A stretch of DNA of 64,000 nucleotides from Synechococcus sp. RS9909. GTDB taxonomy: Bacteria > Cyanobacteriota > Cyanobacteriia > PCC-6307 > Cyanobiaceae. Where the stretch lies: the NCBI RefSeq assembly GCF_014279595.1, contig NZ_CP047943.1, positions 1,612,001 through 1,676,000 of the forward strand, given 5' to 3'. The translations under genes were made by a program, and so were the position numbers. The stretch's first letter is position 1. Every line of letters begins with the position of its first letter. The notes beneath the pieces were generated by a model. The model was given only the letters and a program-made list of their open reading frames with translations, did no database searches and was not told the origin of the DNA. Below, in pieces: positions 44,301-52,854 of the stretch.

Positions 44301-45390
44301 GGCTGAGCTGTCCCTGCCTGACGGGTAACTCCACCGTCACATAGGTGAGATCATCGTTGTTGCTGACGCGCAATGTGGCAGCCGACCCATAGAACAAATC
44401 CAGTTGCTGTCGGATCGCCTCCAAGCCGTAACCACCCCCATGGGATCCCTGCCAGCAACCTGTATTTGCCACAGACAAGATCAGGCGCTGGCCCTCACAG
44501 CGACAGCGCACCTGAATCCGTAGCAAGCCATCGAAACCAGGCGAGCCATGCTTGAACGCATTTTCCACCAGGGGTTGCAGCAGAAATCGAGGCACCTGGA
44601 GCTGCAACACGTCTTTATCAACCATGAATTCTGAGCGAAACCGTTCAGCAAAGCGAAGCTCCTGAACACCGATGTAGCCCTCAAGAGCATCCAGTTGCAA
44701 CTGCAAAGGCTCCAGTAACTCAGGCTTTGCGATCGTGTAGCGAAGATAATCTGCCAGGGCGTTTGACCCTTCCTGCACCGCATCGGGATCGTGGCGACAC
44801 GAGGCGATGGCGGTGAGACCATTCAACAAAAAATGGGGCTGAAACGCTGAGGTGAGAAAGCGCAACTGGGCTGAAACCAAAGCTTTTTCCTGCTGGCCTC
44901 GCCTGACTTCGCTGTGCTGCAGGTCACGTGCATTCAGAAACAGAAGGAAAAATCCAGCCCAAATGAGAAGGCGCAGAATCATTCCGCCGTACACAATCCA
45001 GGTTTTCGCGGCGAATTGCAAATCCGTAGAGGCATATTGATCAGCGCTGATCGGCAGCAGACGCATCAAGCCATGCGCAACGCCAATCAGGAGGCTGACG
45101 AACAGAACCATGCTGACGAGCAAGATCACGGTTCGTCGCCTGCTCCGCAGGACGCTCCAGCCTGGATTGCACAGGAACCGTCGTTGCATCCAAGCGCAGA
45201 ACAGGAACCCAGGAATCGCCCAAAACAACATCAATACAACGCCGGATTCGGGCTGGATCGTCAGCTGAGCCCAACCCCAGGTGGTGGCAAAGGCATCAAG
45301 ACCGATGACGAGCCAGAAGAGGGCGTTGAATAACAACAGACGATGGGTTCGAATCCAGCCGTTCCATTGGCGCCACCTCATCGTCAACAT
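44293..45390 (-). CDS. LytS/YpdA-type sensor histidine kinase
   Basis: This is a 365-residue membrane kinase. About four transmembrane helices occupy the first 170 residues (LLLFNALFWLVIGLDAF, TVILLVSMVLFVSLLIGVAH, GMILRLLIWAGFFLLFL). The His_kinase motif is FLTSAFQPHFLLNGLTAIAS and the ATP-binding region includes LLQPLVENAFKHG and NTGCWQGSHGGGYGLEAIR. It is the partner of the LytTR regulator. No periplasmic sensor domain is evident. Confidence 0.92.
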   Translation of the reverse strand: MLTMRWRQWNGWIRTHRLLLFNALFWLVIGLDAFATTWGWAQLTIQPESGVVLMLFWAIPGFLFCAWMQRRFLCNPGWSVLRSRRRTVILLVSMVLFVSLLIGVAHGLMRLLPISADQYASTDLQFAAKTWIVYGGMILRLLIWAGFFLLFLNARDLQHSEVRRGQQEKALVSAQLRFLTSAFQPHFLLNGLTAIASCRHDPDAVQEGSNALADYLRYTIAKPELLEPLQLQLDALEGYIGVQELRFAERFRSEFMVDKDVLQLQVPRFLLQPLVENAFKHGSPGFDGLLRIQVRCRCEGQRLILSVANTGCWQGSHGGGYGLEAIRQQLDLFYGSAATLRVSNNDDLTYVTVELPVRQGQLSHA

Positions 45391-45581
45391 GATTCAGCGT
45401 GCAACAACGTGAGCATGCCATGGATCCAGGTGCCATGGCGCCAGCAGTCGTCGCCCTCGCCCCATGCTGATGACACGTTCATTCCCTGAAACGACCGATT
45501 CATTCCAGGTAAGCCCATCAGTGCTTGCCGGTGCGGGCATGCATTCACTAGGAAATGTGCGTTTATTGCTTACCGACATCG

Positions 45582-48500
45582 ATGACCAACACAGCAGCCC
45601 TGTCAACGTTGTGCGTCGCCCAGAAGGCTGGAACGCCAACTGGTGTGCTGCTGGTGGCCGATGGCAGCTGCGCCAAGATCCGCGAGCTCCTGGCGGAAGC
45701 GCTGGTGCCTGTGCTCTGGCTGGACGGCACTCAGGATCCGCTGCAGATCGTGACCGCCGCGTTGGCGGAACGGCGGCGGCAGGGCCAGCCGGTGCAGACG
45801 CTGCACTGGGTAAGCCACGGCAGTCCAGGCGTGCTGCAGGTGGGCGCAACGTGCGTTGATCGAAATGCCCTGCTGGTGGCAAGCAAGCAACTGATCGAAT
45901 GGCAGGTGGATCAACTTGCGTTCTGGGCTTGCGATTACGGAGCCGACAAGTCTGTCGTGGGCCTTTGGGAGGAAGTTGTAGGTGCGTCTGTTTACTCATC
46001 AGGGAGCACTTTGGGCCTCGACACTGACGGCCAAAAACACTGGACTCTCGATTCGAAATGGACCAACAAGACAATCAATTGGCCACGGCATTTCGGCGAC
46101 ACGAACAGATGGAAGTACCAACTAGGGATTGTGTCTTACGCGACATTTGAAGAAGGACCTTCTGAAGACAGTGAGCCATTAACAAACAGTGAACCTATCA
46201 AAGGTGTTGGCTATGAAAATCCAACGTATGGGACCGCCCGTGCCTTTTTTGGCGAAATTGAGAACCTAGACAATAATGGATATATCGACTATTCCTTCTT
46301 AGATGAAAATCTGCAAGTTGATTTTGCTTTTATCTCACTCCCAAAGACACTGCCTACTGAAGCGCAACTTGATAACCTAAAGACATTCGTTGAGTCTGGC
46401 GGGACACTATTGATTAACGGGGAACAGCATTCAGGACCTTTGAGTATTAATGCCAACGAGAACGCTAATAAGATTCTTAAAAGCCTAGGGACTTCCATTT
46501 CGATACTGACAAATCCAAGCTCTGTTAAAGATGACGACTTTAATGCAACGAAAAGCACAGATGAATCACTGATTGAAATTGGCAACTACGAAATCACTTC
46601 CGGAATAGCCAGTGTGAAATCAAGTATCTTCGGCGTTCTTGAAATCAATGATCAATCGGCTGAAGCTATTCTTGTTACCAGCAATTCAGAAGCCAATATT
46701 GTGATGGCTCGAGAGCCAATTGGTAGCGGCAATGTGATCGCATTTGCTGATACTGGTCTTTACGACAGGTTTAAAGGTGATAATATTGCACTTTTCACGA
46801 ATATCATCGTACAGTCTAAACAGAATAAGGATTCTTTAAATGTAGCACCAGTAAATACTGTTCCCGGGGATCAGAGCTTCACAGAAGACACACGTATTAA
46901 TCGATTCGGTATCATTACTGTCAGCGATGACGATGGGAATCTATCCACGGTCCAGATCAGCGTCAAAAACGGTATTATTGGAATTGGTGTTACTGCTGGT
47001 GCCGAGATCATCAACGGCAGTAACAATTCCGCTAATCTTACCCTCAGCGGCTCGCAAGAGCAGATCAATACTGCCCTGAAGACACTCTTCTACACACCAT
47101 CAGCTGATTATTTCGGTAGCGATACCCTCACCGTTGTCAGCACCGATTCTGGTGACGCGCCGCTGAGCGACACCGATACGGTCTCCATCACGGTGAATCC
47201 AGTGGATGATGCCGCTGTCGTCTCTGAAGGCACCACCGGTTCTGGCGATGAGGATGCTGAGGCCATCACAGGCACACTCAAGGCCACGGATGTCGACGGA
47301 CTCACCGATGGCACTGTTTTCTCCATTGCCGATGGCAACAGCCCGGCCAATGGCACCGCAACGATTGATGAGGCCTCCGGTGCCTGGTCGTATGTGCCGA
47401 ATGCCAATTTCAACGGCACCGATCAATTCACCGTCACCATCACCGACGATCTGGATGGCACCACAGCGCAAACGGTCACGATCACGGTGAATCCAGTGGA
47501 TGATGCCGCTGTCGTCTCTGAAGGCACCTCAGACTCCGATGATTCTACCGCCGTTACTGGCGAATCCTCAGTCTCCGGATCCGCCCCCAGTACAGAAGCC
47601 GACGACTCCACTCAAGTCTCTGTCGCATCAAACGGCGACACTCAAACTCCAGCTGCTCAAATTGTAACTACATCAGAAGTTGCCAATGACAGTAGTTTGA
47701 GCAACTTGCGTGACCTTGAAATCGCCCTCAGCAATAAAGCTATCGACTTCGAGGTTGAGCTTGATGATGACACTTCAACCGCAACCGCCAATATCCCTCT
47801 CGCTGTCCTTGAGGATGACCTCACACTCACATCAGACGATGGAGAGCGTGATTCCTCCATCGCACCGATTTACTACGCCATTAATGACCAGGGTGCTCTC
47901 ACACCGCTTTCCTACGACCCCCTCGTCAATGCCGGTGCGCGCTTCTACGACACCGATGGTGATGGCATCGCTGATTTCCTCTCACTGACTCTGGTTGATG
48001 GCGGATTCGGCGACAAGGATGGTGTCAAAAATGGAGTGATCGATGATCCCTCTGCACTGGGCACCGTCAGCCTCGATCCCGTGCTCACCGCGCTCGACAA
48101 CGGCTTTCTTCAGGTGGCTGATGCCACCAATGCTGCGCCCGCTGCCCTCGCCCTGCAGGCGTCCCTCACCAGTCGCGCCAACGCCGTGACGGAAATCGGT
48201 TACGTCATCCTCAACGCGGGCGAGGAGGCCTCCACCGTCAGCGACATCAGCGCCTTCCAGGAGCGCGCTCACCTCCTGTTCTCCGCCCTGGAAAACAACG
48301 ACGTCACCCTCGCCGAGGCAATGACGTTCAACAGCGAGTTCCTGCTGCGCAACGGGCAGAGCATCCGCTTTTTCGCGGTGACCAACGGCACTCTCGCGGA
48401 TCTCACCAGCCTCGATGATTCACGCTTCTCCTTCCTTGATGGCAGCGTCGATGCCACCACTGGTGCGGCGTCCTTCTCCAGCGCCAGTGGCATTGGCTTT

Positions 48501-49049
48501 GATCTGACCCTGCTCAATAGCGATCAGAACCTCGGCGCTCTGATCGCCCAGGAGCAACACGCGGCACCCCTGCTCGATTTCACCGCCTTCACCAACGACG
48601 AAACCATCACCGGCACGATTGTTCAGGCCCGAGAAGCCGAATACGACGCCGTCACCGGCTTCTATCGCGTGCTCGACACCAGCGGCAGTGTGCGTGCCGC
48701 CGATGGCTCCCTGCTCACGCCCGGTGATGCCGGCTATGCCGCCGCCGCTCTGCTGGAGGCCAATCGCATCAGCGCTCTTGGCGATCTCTCCATCGCTGAT
48801 GGTGAATCCTCGTCCACCGAGTTCAGCCTTCAGGACGCCTCCTACATCGCACCGTTTGCCCAGGTGGAAGGCAACACCTTCTTTGCCTTCGCGGATGCCA
48901 ACACCGATGGCCTCTCCCACTTCCGCTCCCTCGGCAGCAACCTCTTTGGCCTGGAAGACCAGCTCGGTGGCGGTGATCTTGATTACGACGATCACGTCTT
49001 TGGCTTCAACATCGCTGGCCTCACCCCGGCAACTCCCGACGTGGCCTGA
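45582..49049 (+). CDS. Large surface/adhesin-like protein: DUF4347, cadherin-like repeats, DUF4114
   Basis: From ATG at 45582 (MTNTAALSTL) the protein has 1155 residues. An N-terminal DUF4347 domain (LHWVSHGSPGVLQV, QLAFWACDYGADKSVVGLWE) leads, then a roughly 230-residue domain around ESGGTLLINGEQHSGPLSI, then cadherin/VCBS-like repeats (VSDDDGNL, FNGTDQFTVTITDDLDG), an acidic linker, and a C-terminal DUF4114-like domain (GGGDLDYDDHVFGFNIAGL). No classical signal peptide is seen; type I secretion is plausible. The part from about 46130 to 47060 is distinctly AT-richer than its flanks. Confidence 0.85.
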   Translation: MTNTAALSTLCVAQKAGTPTGVLLVADGSCAKIRELLAEALVPVLWLDGTQDPLQIVTAALAERRRQGQPVQTLHWVSHGSPGVLQVGATCVDRNALLVASKQLIEWQVDQLAFWACDYGADKSVVGLWEEVVGASVYSSGSTLGLDTDGQKHWTLDSKWTNKTINWPRHFGDTNRWKYQLGIVSYATFEEGPSEDSEPLTNSEPIKGVGYENPTYGTARAFFGEIENLDNNGYIDYSFLDENLQVDFAFISLPKTLPTEAQLDNLKTFVESGGTLLINGEQHSGPLSINANENANKILKSLGTSISILTNPSSVKDDDFNATKSTDESLIEIGNYEITSGIASVKSSIFGVLEINDQSAEAILVTSNSEANIVMAREPIGSGNVIAFADTGLYDRFKGDNIALFTNIIVQSKQNKDSLNVAPVNTVPGDQSFTEDTRINRFGIITVSDDDGNLSTVQISVKNGIIGIGVTAGAEIINGSNNSANLTLSGSQEQINTALKTLFYTPSADYFGSDTLTVVSTDSGDAPLSDTDTVSITVNPVDDAAVVSEGTTGSGDEDAEAITGTLKATDVDGLTDGTVFSIADGNSPANGTATIDEASGAWSYVPNANFNGTDQFTVTITDDLDGTTAQTVTITVNPVDDAAVVSEGTSDSDDSTAVTGESSVSGSAPSTEADDSTQVSVASNGDTQTPAAQIVTTSEVANDSSLSNLRDLEIALSNKAIDFEVELDDDTSTATANIPLAVLEDDLTLTSDDGERDSSIAPIYYAINDQGALTPLSYDPLVNAGARFYDTDGDGIADFLSLTLVDGGFGDKDGVKNGVIDDPSALGTVSLDPVLTALDNGFLQVADATNAAPAALALQASLTSRANAVTEIGYVILNAGEEASTVSDISAFQERAHLLFSALENNDVTLAEAMTFNSEFLLRNGQSIRFFAVTNGTLADLTSLDDSRFSFLDGSVDATTGAASFSSASGIGFDLTLLNSDQNLGALIAQEQHAAPLLDFTAFTNDETITGTIVQAREAEYDAVTGFYRVLDTSGSVRAADGSLLTPGDAGYAAAALLEANRISALGDLSIADGESSSTEFSLQDASYIAPFAQVEGNTFFAFADANTDGLSHFRSLGSNLFGLEDQLGGGDLDYDDHVFGFNIAGLTPATPDVA
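47187..47234 (+). repeat. 48-bp exact direct repeat, first copy
   Basis: It is identical to 47481-47528 and encodes ITVNPVDDAAVVSEGT at the join between cadherin-like repeats. It indicates recent duplication or gene conversion of a repeat module. Confidence 0.9.
47481..47528 (+). repeat. 48-bp exact direct repeat, second copy
   Basis: It is identical to 47187-47234. Spacing is 294 bp, 98 codons, matching one repeat module. Confidence 0.9.
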
Positions 49050-49067
49050 GTTACCAAGCAGTCGCAC

Positions 49068-49187
49068 TTGGAGCCCTATCGCTACCAGGCCTCGATCGGC
49101 GTGGAGGTGAGCACCGAGCGGGGGGATTGGCGCACCCTGATGCTGCCCACCGAGATCCAGCAACTGGAGCTGATCAGCAAGGGGTGA
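49068..49187 (+). pseudogene. Partial copy of the 43330-43569 small gene
   Basis: Only the last 39 codons are present (YRYQASIGVEVSTERGDWRT onward), beginning 18 bp after the surface-protein stop. The first half of the gene and its start are missing; a TTG at 49068 is in frame but unlikely to be real. Confidence 0.7.
49083..49187 (+). repeat. 105-bp direct repeat, right copy
   Basis: It is the match to 43465-43569 with eight mismatches, same orientation, about 5.6 kb apart. Confidence 0.9.
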
Positions 49188-49206
49188 GGCTTCTGAAACA
49201 GCAGGA

Positions 49207-49380
49207 TCAGGCCTCCAGCAACAACCCCCGTAACCACTGCCAGTCACTGCCTTGGAGTTCCAATCTGCTGGTCAGCTCTGCCACCAGCCGTTGATAGTGG
49301 CGTTCTGATGGGGAGTTGCACTCCACCCTTTCAGCGATCTGCGTCAGGAGCACCGGATCGCGCTGCTCGCGCCTTGTCAA
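49207..49380 (-). CDS. Possible small protein
   Basis: A 57-residue frame from TTG at 49380 reads REQRDPVLLTQIAERVECNS and ends LQGSDWQWLRGLLLEA. Its amphipathic character looks protein-like, but there is no ATG or GTG and no recognised family. It may be a remnant. Confidence 0.3.
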   Translation of the reverse strand: MTRREQRDPVLLTQIAERVECNSPSERHYQRLVAELTSRLELQGSDWQWLRGLLLEA

Positions 49381-49504
49381 GGGCGCTCGGGGCCTCAGCC
49401 GATGTGCTGTTTTGAACCCTCAGATGTGGCGATCCGCATGCCCGCGGCAGGTCAGTGCCGGATGAATTCGATCAGGCTGATGGCCATGCGGAGCGATGCT
49501 GCCA

Positions 49505-49723
49505 ATGCGTGAGATCACCTTTGATGTGGAACAGGCCAGGCCCCGGAAGTTGACCGGGCGCTCCAGCAACCCACAGCTGCGGATCGATGCCAGCAGCCTG
49601 GAGGAGCTGCAGCATGAGGCCCGCGATGCCTTGATCCAGCACTACGGGCCTGCCCACGTGGGCTACCGGGTCCGTTTGCGCCGCCGCGTCAAGCTCATGC
49701 CGAGTGCCGGGGAGCATCGCTGA
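49505..49723 (+). CDS. Small HicB-like hypothetical protein
   Basis: This is a 72-residue protein from ATG 49505. EITFDVEQARPRKLTGRSSN and LRIDASSLEELQHEARDALI resemble the small HicB/DUF1902 fold of antitoxins (a beta hairpin then a helix). No toxin gene is adjacent on the same strand. Family assignment is tentative. Confidence 0.5.
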   Translation: MREITFDVEQARPRKLTGRSSNPQLRIDASSLEELQHEARDALIQHYGPAHVGYRVRLRRRVKLMPSAGEHR

Positions 49724-49811
49724 GCAAATCGCCCTCAGCAAAGGTCTTGATCACCGCCAGGTGCTCCAGGCGGGTTTCATACTTGGCTGCCTCGATCAGA
49801 GTGAGGTCCAT
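49695..49811 (-). pseudogene. Possible phage major capsid protein fragment
   Basis: ATG at 49811 gives MDLTLIEAAKYETRLEHLAV followed by IKTFAEGDLLS, then a stop after 38 residues. The opening resembles the N-terminus of some phage major capsid proteins. It overlaps the 3' end of the convergent small gene by 29 bp. It is a weak trace of prophage decay. Confidence 0.35.
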
Positions 49812-49890
49812 CGGTGCTGCACTCCCGGGGTCCGGCCCCAGTTCTCTTCACCAGCCATTGCCATGCTGGTGAAGAATCAGTCCCATGAGC

Positions 49891-50295
49891 TCAGGGCTGC
49901 TCCGGCTCCAGTCGCAGCACCTCCATCGGTGTCTGGATGAACTGAAAGGCGCGGTCGTTGGTCAGCAGCGCATCACAGCCCCAGTGCACCGCGGCGGCCA
50001 GATGGATGGCATCGGCTGTCTGCAGGCGGGTGGAGGCCCGCAGCTCCGCCGCCCGCTCCATCACCTCTGGATGCAGGGGCACCACGGTGCAATCGGAGAA
50101 GAAGCTGCGAAAGGCCAGCAGGCGGATCTGATCTGCCGAGCGCAATGGACCCACAAGGCATTCCATGCGCACCAGATCACTGATCACCCAGTCGGCATCG
50201 CCGTAGCGCTCCAGCTGCTGCAGGGCGTGACGGCGCAGGTGCTCAGCACCATCAAGGGCATAGATCAGCACGCATGAATCGAGGTAGAGCTGCAT
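49891..50295 (-). CDS. PIN-domain toxin (VapC family)
   Basis: This 134-residue RNase toxin has PIN residues in LYLDSCVLIYALDG, ISDLVRMECLVGPLR, LQTADAIHLAAAVHWG and LLTNDRAFQF. It is separated by 3 bp from its antitoxin. It is complete. Confidence 0.92.
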   Translation of the reverse strand: MQLYLDSCVLIYALDGAEHLRRHALQQLERYGDADWVISDLVRMECLVGPLRSADQIRLLAFRSFFSDCTVVPLHPEVMERAAELRASTRLQTADAIHLAAAVHWGCDALLTNDRAFQFIQTPMEVLRLEPEQP

Positions 50296-50298
50296 GCC

Positions 50299-50541
50299 TC
50301 AACGCCAGCCGGCCCGCTCCTGCTCCAGTGCGGTATCGATCTGCTCCTGGCTGAAGCCCTGAGCTGCGGGGATGACTGCCTGTAGGTCCAGCAGCTTGGC
50401 CAGTAGACGACGACCTGTCGGTGCGACCTCCTCAGCAGGTGTGATCGCCACGGTCACACGGCCGGTGGGGGAACCAGCAGGAAGCTGCAAGGTCCGATCC
50501 TCCTTGATCTCTGCTGTGAAGGAAAAGCTGCCCATCGCCAA
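50299..50541 (-). CDS. VapB-like antitoxin
   Basis: This 80-residue protein has an N-terminal AbrB-like beta region (FTAEIKEDRTLQLPAGSPTG) and a C-terminal helix (FSQEQIDTALEQERAGW) that likely wraps the toxin. It directly precedes the PIN toxin. The 181 bp between its start and the znuB stop hold no gene I can support. Confidence 0.82.
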   Translation of the reverse strand: MAMGSFSFTAEIKEDRTLQLPAGSPTGRVTVAITPAEEVAPTGRRLLAKLLDLQAVIPAAQGFSQEQIDTALEQERAGWR

Positions 50542-50722
50542 CGCATGGATGCATCCACGTTAGGAACGGAAGCTGCAGATGACCGGTCAGCTGGGCGCAG
50601 CGGGCCTGTGCATGACGTCAGTGGCCATCGCAGTCGGCGAGGGATGGAAGCCCTCACCGCAGTGGCGGATCGGGTCAGTGTGGTTCCGGGTCGGCTGGGC
50701 CTCCACCACGAATATGGCGCCC

Positions 50723-51568
50723 TCATGGCCCGGCAACTGCTGGAGACCGACGCGTCGTTTGACTGATCGTCAATGCCACCACAAAGCCCAGGAACTGCAC
50801 CATCACGACTGAAGGGCCAGAGGGAAGGTTAGTGAGGCCAGAGGTCAGCAACCCCACCAGGGCACAACCACCTCCCAGCAAGGCCGAACTGACCACATAG
50901 ACAGGAAAACGACGGCTGAGCAGGCGGCCTGCGCACGCAGGAATCACCACAAAGGCACTGATCAGCAAGACACCCACCGCTTTGATCGAGACCGCCACCA
51001 CCACCGCTAACAGCACGATGAAAGCCAGGCGGTGCCTGCCGCTGCGCACGCCCATTGCCCCAGCCAGATCTTCGTTGAGCGTGAGCAACACCTGAGCGCG
51101 AAGGCTCAGGGTGAGATACAGCAAAGCAACCAGAAGCAATCCAGCAATCACGCCGAGATCCAGCCAGCTGATGCCCAGAATGTCGCCGAAGAGCAACTGC
51201 TGGATCCCACCGCGATAGGTCTCCACCAGGCTCAGCGCGAGCACCGCCGCCGCCAGGGAGCTGGAATAGACGATGTTGAGCAGCGCATCGGTGGGTAGAG
51301 CACTGCGTTGCACCAGTTGATGCACCAGCAAAGCGAAGACCACGGCAAACGGAATCAACACCAAGGTGGGATTGATCCCCAGCAAGATGCCCACGGTGAT
51401 CCCCAGCAAGGCCGAATGGCCAAGCGCATCGCTGAAGAACGACAGCTGGCGCAAGACCGCAAAACTGCCCAACACACCTCCGAGGCTGCCCGTGAGCAGC
51501 CCCCCCATCAGGGCCCGTTGCATGAAGGGTTCGGCCAGGATGGAGGTAAGGGCGACAGCGTCAGCCAT
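50723..51568 (-). CDS. znuB: Zinc ABC transporter permease (second locus)
   Basis: This 281-residue ABC-3 permease has about eight helices; RQLSFFSDALGHSALLGITV and the QLLFGDILGISWLDLGVIAG loop are typical, and the C-terminus VVMVQFLGFVVALTIS is intact. It starts at ATG 51568. In the ancestral operon this start overlapped the znuC stop, but about 470 bp carrying a toxin-antitoxin segment now separates them. Expression may depend on a new promoter. Confidence 0.93.
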   Translation of the reverse strand: MADAVALTSILAEPFMQRALMGGLLTGSLGGVLGSFAVLRQLSFFSDALGHSALLGITVGILLGINPTLVLIPFAVVFALLVHQLVQRSALPTDALLNIVYSSSLAAAVLALSLVETYRGGIQQLLFGDILGISWLDLGVIAGLLLVALLYLTLSLRAQVLLTLNEDLAGAMGVRSGRHRLAFIVLLAVVVAVSIKAVGVLLISAFVVIPACAGRLLSRRFPVYVVSSALLGGGCALVGLLTSGLTNLPSGPSVVMVQFLGFVVALTISQTTRRSPAVAGP

Positions 51569-51576
51569 GGTGCTGA
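51533..51576. repeat. 44-bp direct repeat at znuB start (left copy)
   Basis: It matches 52050-52093 with three mismatches and covers the first dozen znuB codons plus 8 bp upstream. The pair flanks the inserted vapB-'vapC segment. Confidence 0.92.
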
Positions 51577-51700
51577 ATCAATCACATTGCGCTGCATCCC
51601 CACAAAATAGTTCCAAGGCGCACGGCTGATCCGAGTAGCCCCTGGCGACAGGCTCGATTCGACGAGATAGACTCTGTGTATATCCCTTCAAGGGTGAGCC

Positions 51701-51937
51701 GTGACCAGTGTCACCAAGTTGTTCCTGAGCAACCGCAGCCAGGCGGTGCGCATCCCCGCTCACCTGCGCCTGCCGGACTCCGTCAAAGCCGTCGAGGTGC
51801 GTGCCTGCGGCCTGGAGCGAATCATCTCGCCCGTTGGCCAGCGCTGGGACAGCTTTTTCCATCACACCCCGGTGCCACCGGAAGACTTCATGGCCGAACG
51901 CTCAAGCCAGGAGCAGGCCGAGCGCGAAGCGTTCTAA
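51701..51937 (+). CDS. VapB/VagC-type antitoxin
   Basis: This 78-residue antitoxin starts at GTG 51701. The AbrB/SpoVT DNA-binding fold is seen in TKLFLSNRSQAVRIPAHLRL, and VGQRWDSFFHHTPVPPEDFM is the toxin-binding tail. Its toxin gene is truncated, so it is probably an orphan. It lies inside the second znu operon on the opposite strand. Confidence 0.88.
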   Translation: MTSVTKLFLSNRSQAVRIPAHLRLPDSVKAVEVRACGLERIISPVGQRWDSFFHHTPVPPEDFMAERSSQEQAEREAF

Positions 51938-51945
51938 AGGCAGTC

Positions 51946-52032
51946 ATGTTGCGTTATCTGCTGGATACCAATATCTGTATCTACGTGATCAAGCGCAGGC
52001 CTGAATCACTCTTGGATCAAAACTGGGTCTGA
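51946..52032 (+). pseudogene. 5' fragment of vapC toxin gene
   Basis: ATG at 51946 begins LRYLLDTNICIYVIKRRPES, the typical VapC PIN opening with its first catalytic Asp, but it stops after 28 residues, just before the right direct repeat. About 100 residues are missing. Confidence 0.85.
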
Positions 52033-52040
52033 ACGACCGA

Positions 52041-52085
52041 TCAGGATGAGGCCAGGATGGAAGCCAGGGCGACAGCGTCAGCCAT
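52041..52085 (-). pseudogene. Duplicated 5' stub of znuB
   Basis: ATG at 52085 overlaps the znuC stop and reads MADAVALASILASS then TGA. Intact znuB begins MADAVALTSILAEP. The stub preserves the original znuC-znuB junction and shows that the insertion duplicated the beginning of znuB. Confidence 0.88.
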
Positions 52086-52093
52086 GGTGCTGA
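52050..52093. repeat. 44-bp direct repeat at znuC/znuB junction (right copy)
   Basis: It is the match to 51533-51576, 41 of 44 bases identical, next to the end of znuC. Confidence 0.92.
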
Positions 52094-52848
52094 TGCCGGT
52101 AGGTGATCATGTTGGGGCCGTAGAGCTCATTAAGCCGCTCCGGGCTGAGGGCATGATCGGGGCTGCCACTGCAGCGCAACCGCCGATTCAGGCAGAGCAC
52201 CTGATCGCAGCTGCGACGCACCATGTCGAGATCGTGGGAGACCTGCAGCACCGTCCAGCCCTCCTGACGGCGCAGGTCAAACAGCAGTTGTTGGAACTGC
52301 TCATTGGAGGGCGCATCCAGGCCCGCCTGAGCCTCATCCAACACCAACAACTGGCGGGGGCGCACCACACAGAACGCCAGCAACACCCGCTTGAGTTGAC
52401 CGCCTGAGAGCTCACTCAACAAGCGCTGGCCCAGACCCTCGCAACCGGTGCGCTGCAGGGCCTGCTGCACCGCCACATGGCGGTTGCGATGATCCTTCCA
52501 AGGAAGGCCCAGCCCTGGGGGGTCGAAGCCGAAGCCGACGAACTCCGCCACGGTGAGCGGGAAACGCCCTTGCAGAGCCAGAGTCTGGGGCACATAAGCG
52601 ATCTGGGCGCGGACGGCTCGAGGCAGCTGCCCATCGATGCCCAGCGGTTGCCCAAGGATCTCCACCACGCCGGATCGCCGCGGCAGCAGTCCCAATAAGG
52701 CGGCCACGAGGGTGCTTTTACCGGCACCATTGGGCCCCACCAGGGCGGTATCGCTTTCCGGGGCAAGAGCGAAGGTCACGCCCTCCACCGCCAAACGCCC
52801 ACTGCGCTCGACGCTGAGATCGTGCACCTGCAGGACCGGTTGGGTCAT
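52078..52848 (-). CDS. znuC: Zinc ABC transporter ATP-binding protein (second locus)
   Basis: This 256-residue ATPase has Walker A ALVGPNGAGKSTLVAALLG, signature LLSELSGGQLKRVLLAF, Walker B QLLVLDEAQAGLD and switch His in VSHDLDMVRR. It starts 6 bp after znuA's stop. Its own stop still overlaps the znuB stub, as in an uninterrupted operon. Confidence 0.94.
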   Translation of the reverse strand: MTQPVLQVHDLSVERSGRLAVEGVTFALAPESDTALVGPNGAGKSTLVAALLGLLPRRSGVVEILGQPLGIDGQLPRAVRAQIAYVPQTLALQGRFPLTVAEFVGFGFDPPGLGLPWKDHRNRHVAVQQALQRTGCEGLGQRLLSELSGGQLKRVLLAFCVVRPRQLLVLDEAQAGLDAPSNEQFQQLLFDLRRQEGWTVLQVSHDLDMVRRSCDQVLCLNRRLRCSGSPDHALSPERLNELYGPNMITYRHQHHG

Positions 52849-52854
52849 CGGGCC

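Noticed and set aside
50542-50722. Short plus-strand frames ending at 50766 upstream of the znuB stop
   Set aside because: They overlap the znuB 3' end, have no recognisable domain and no clear start signal.
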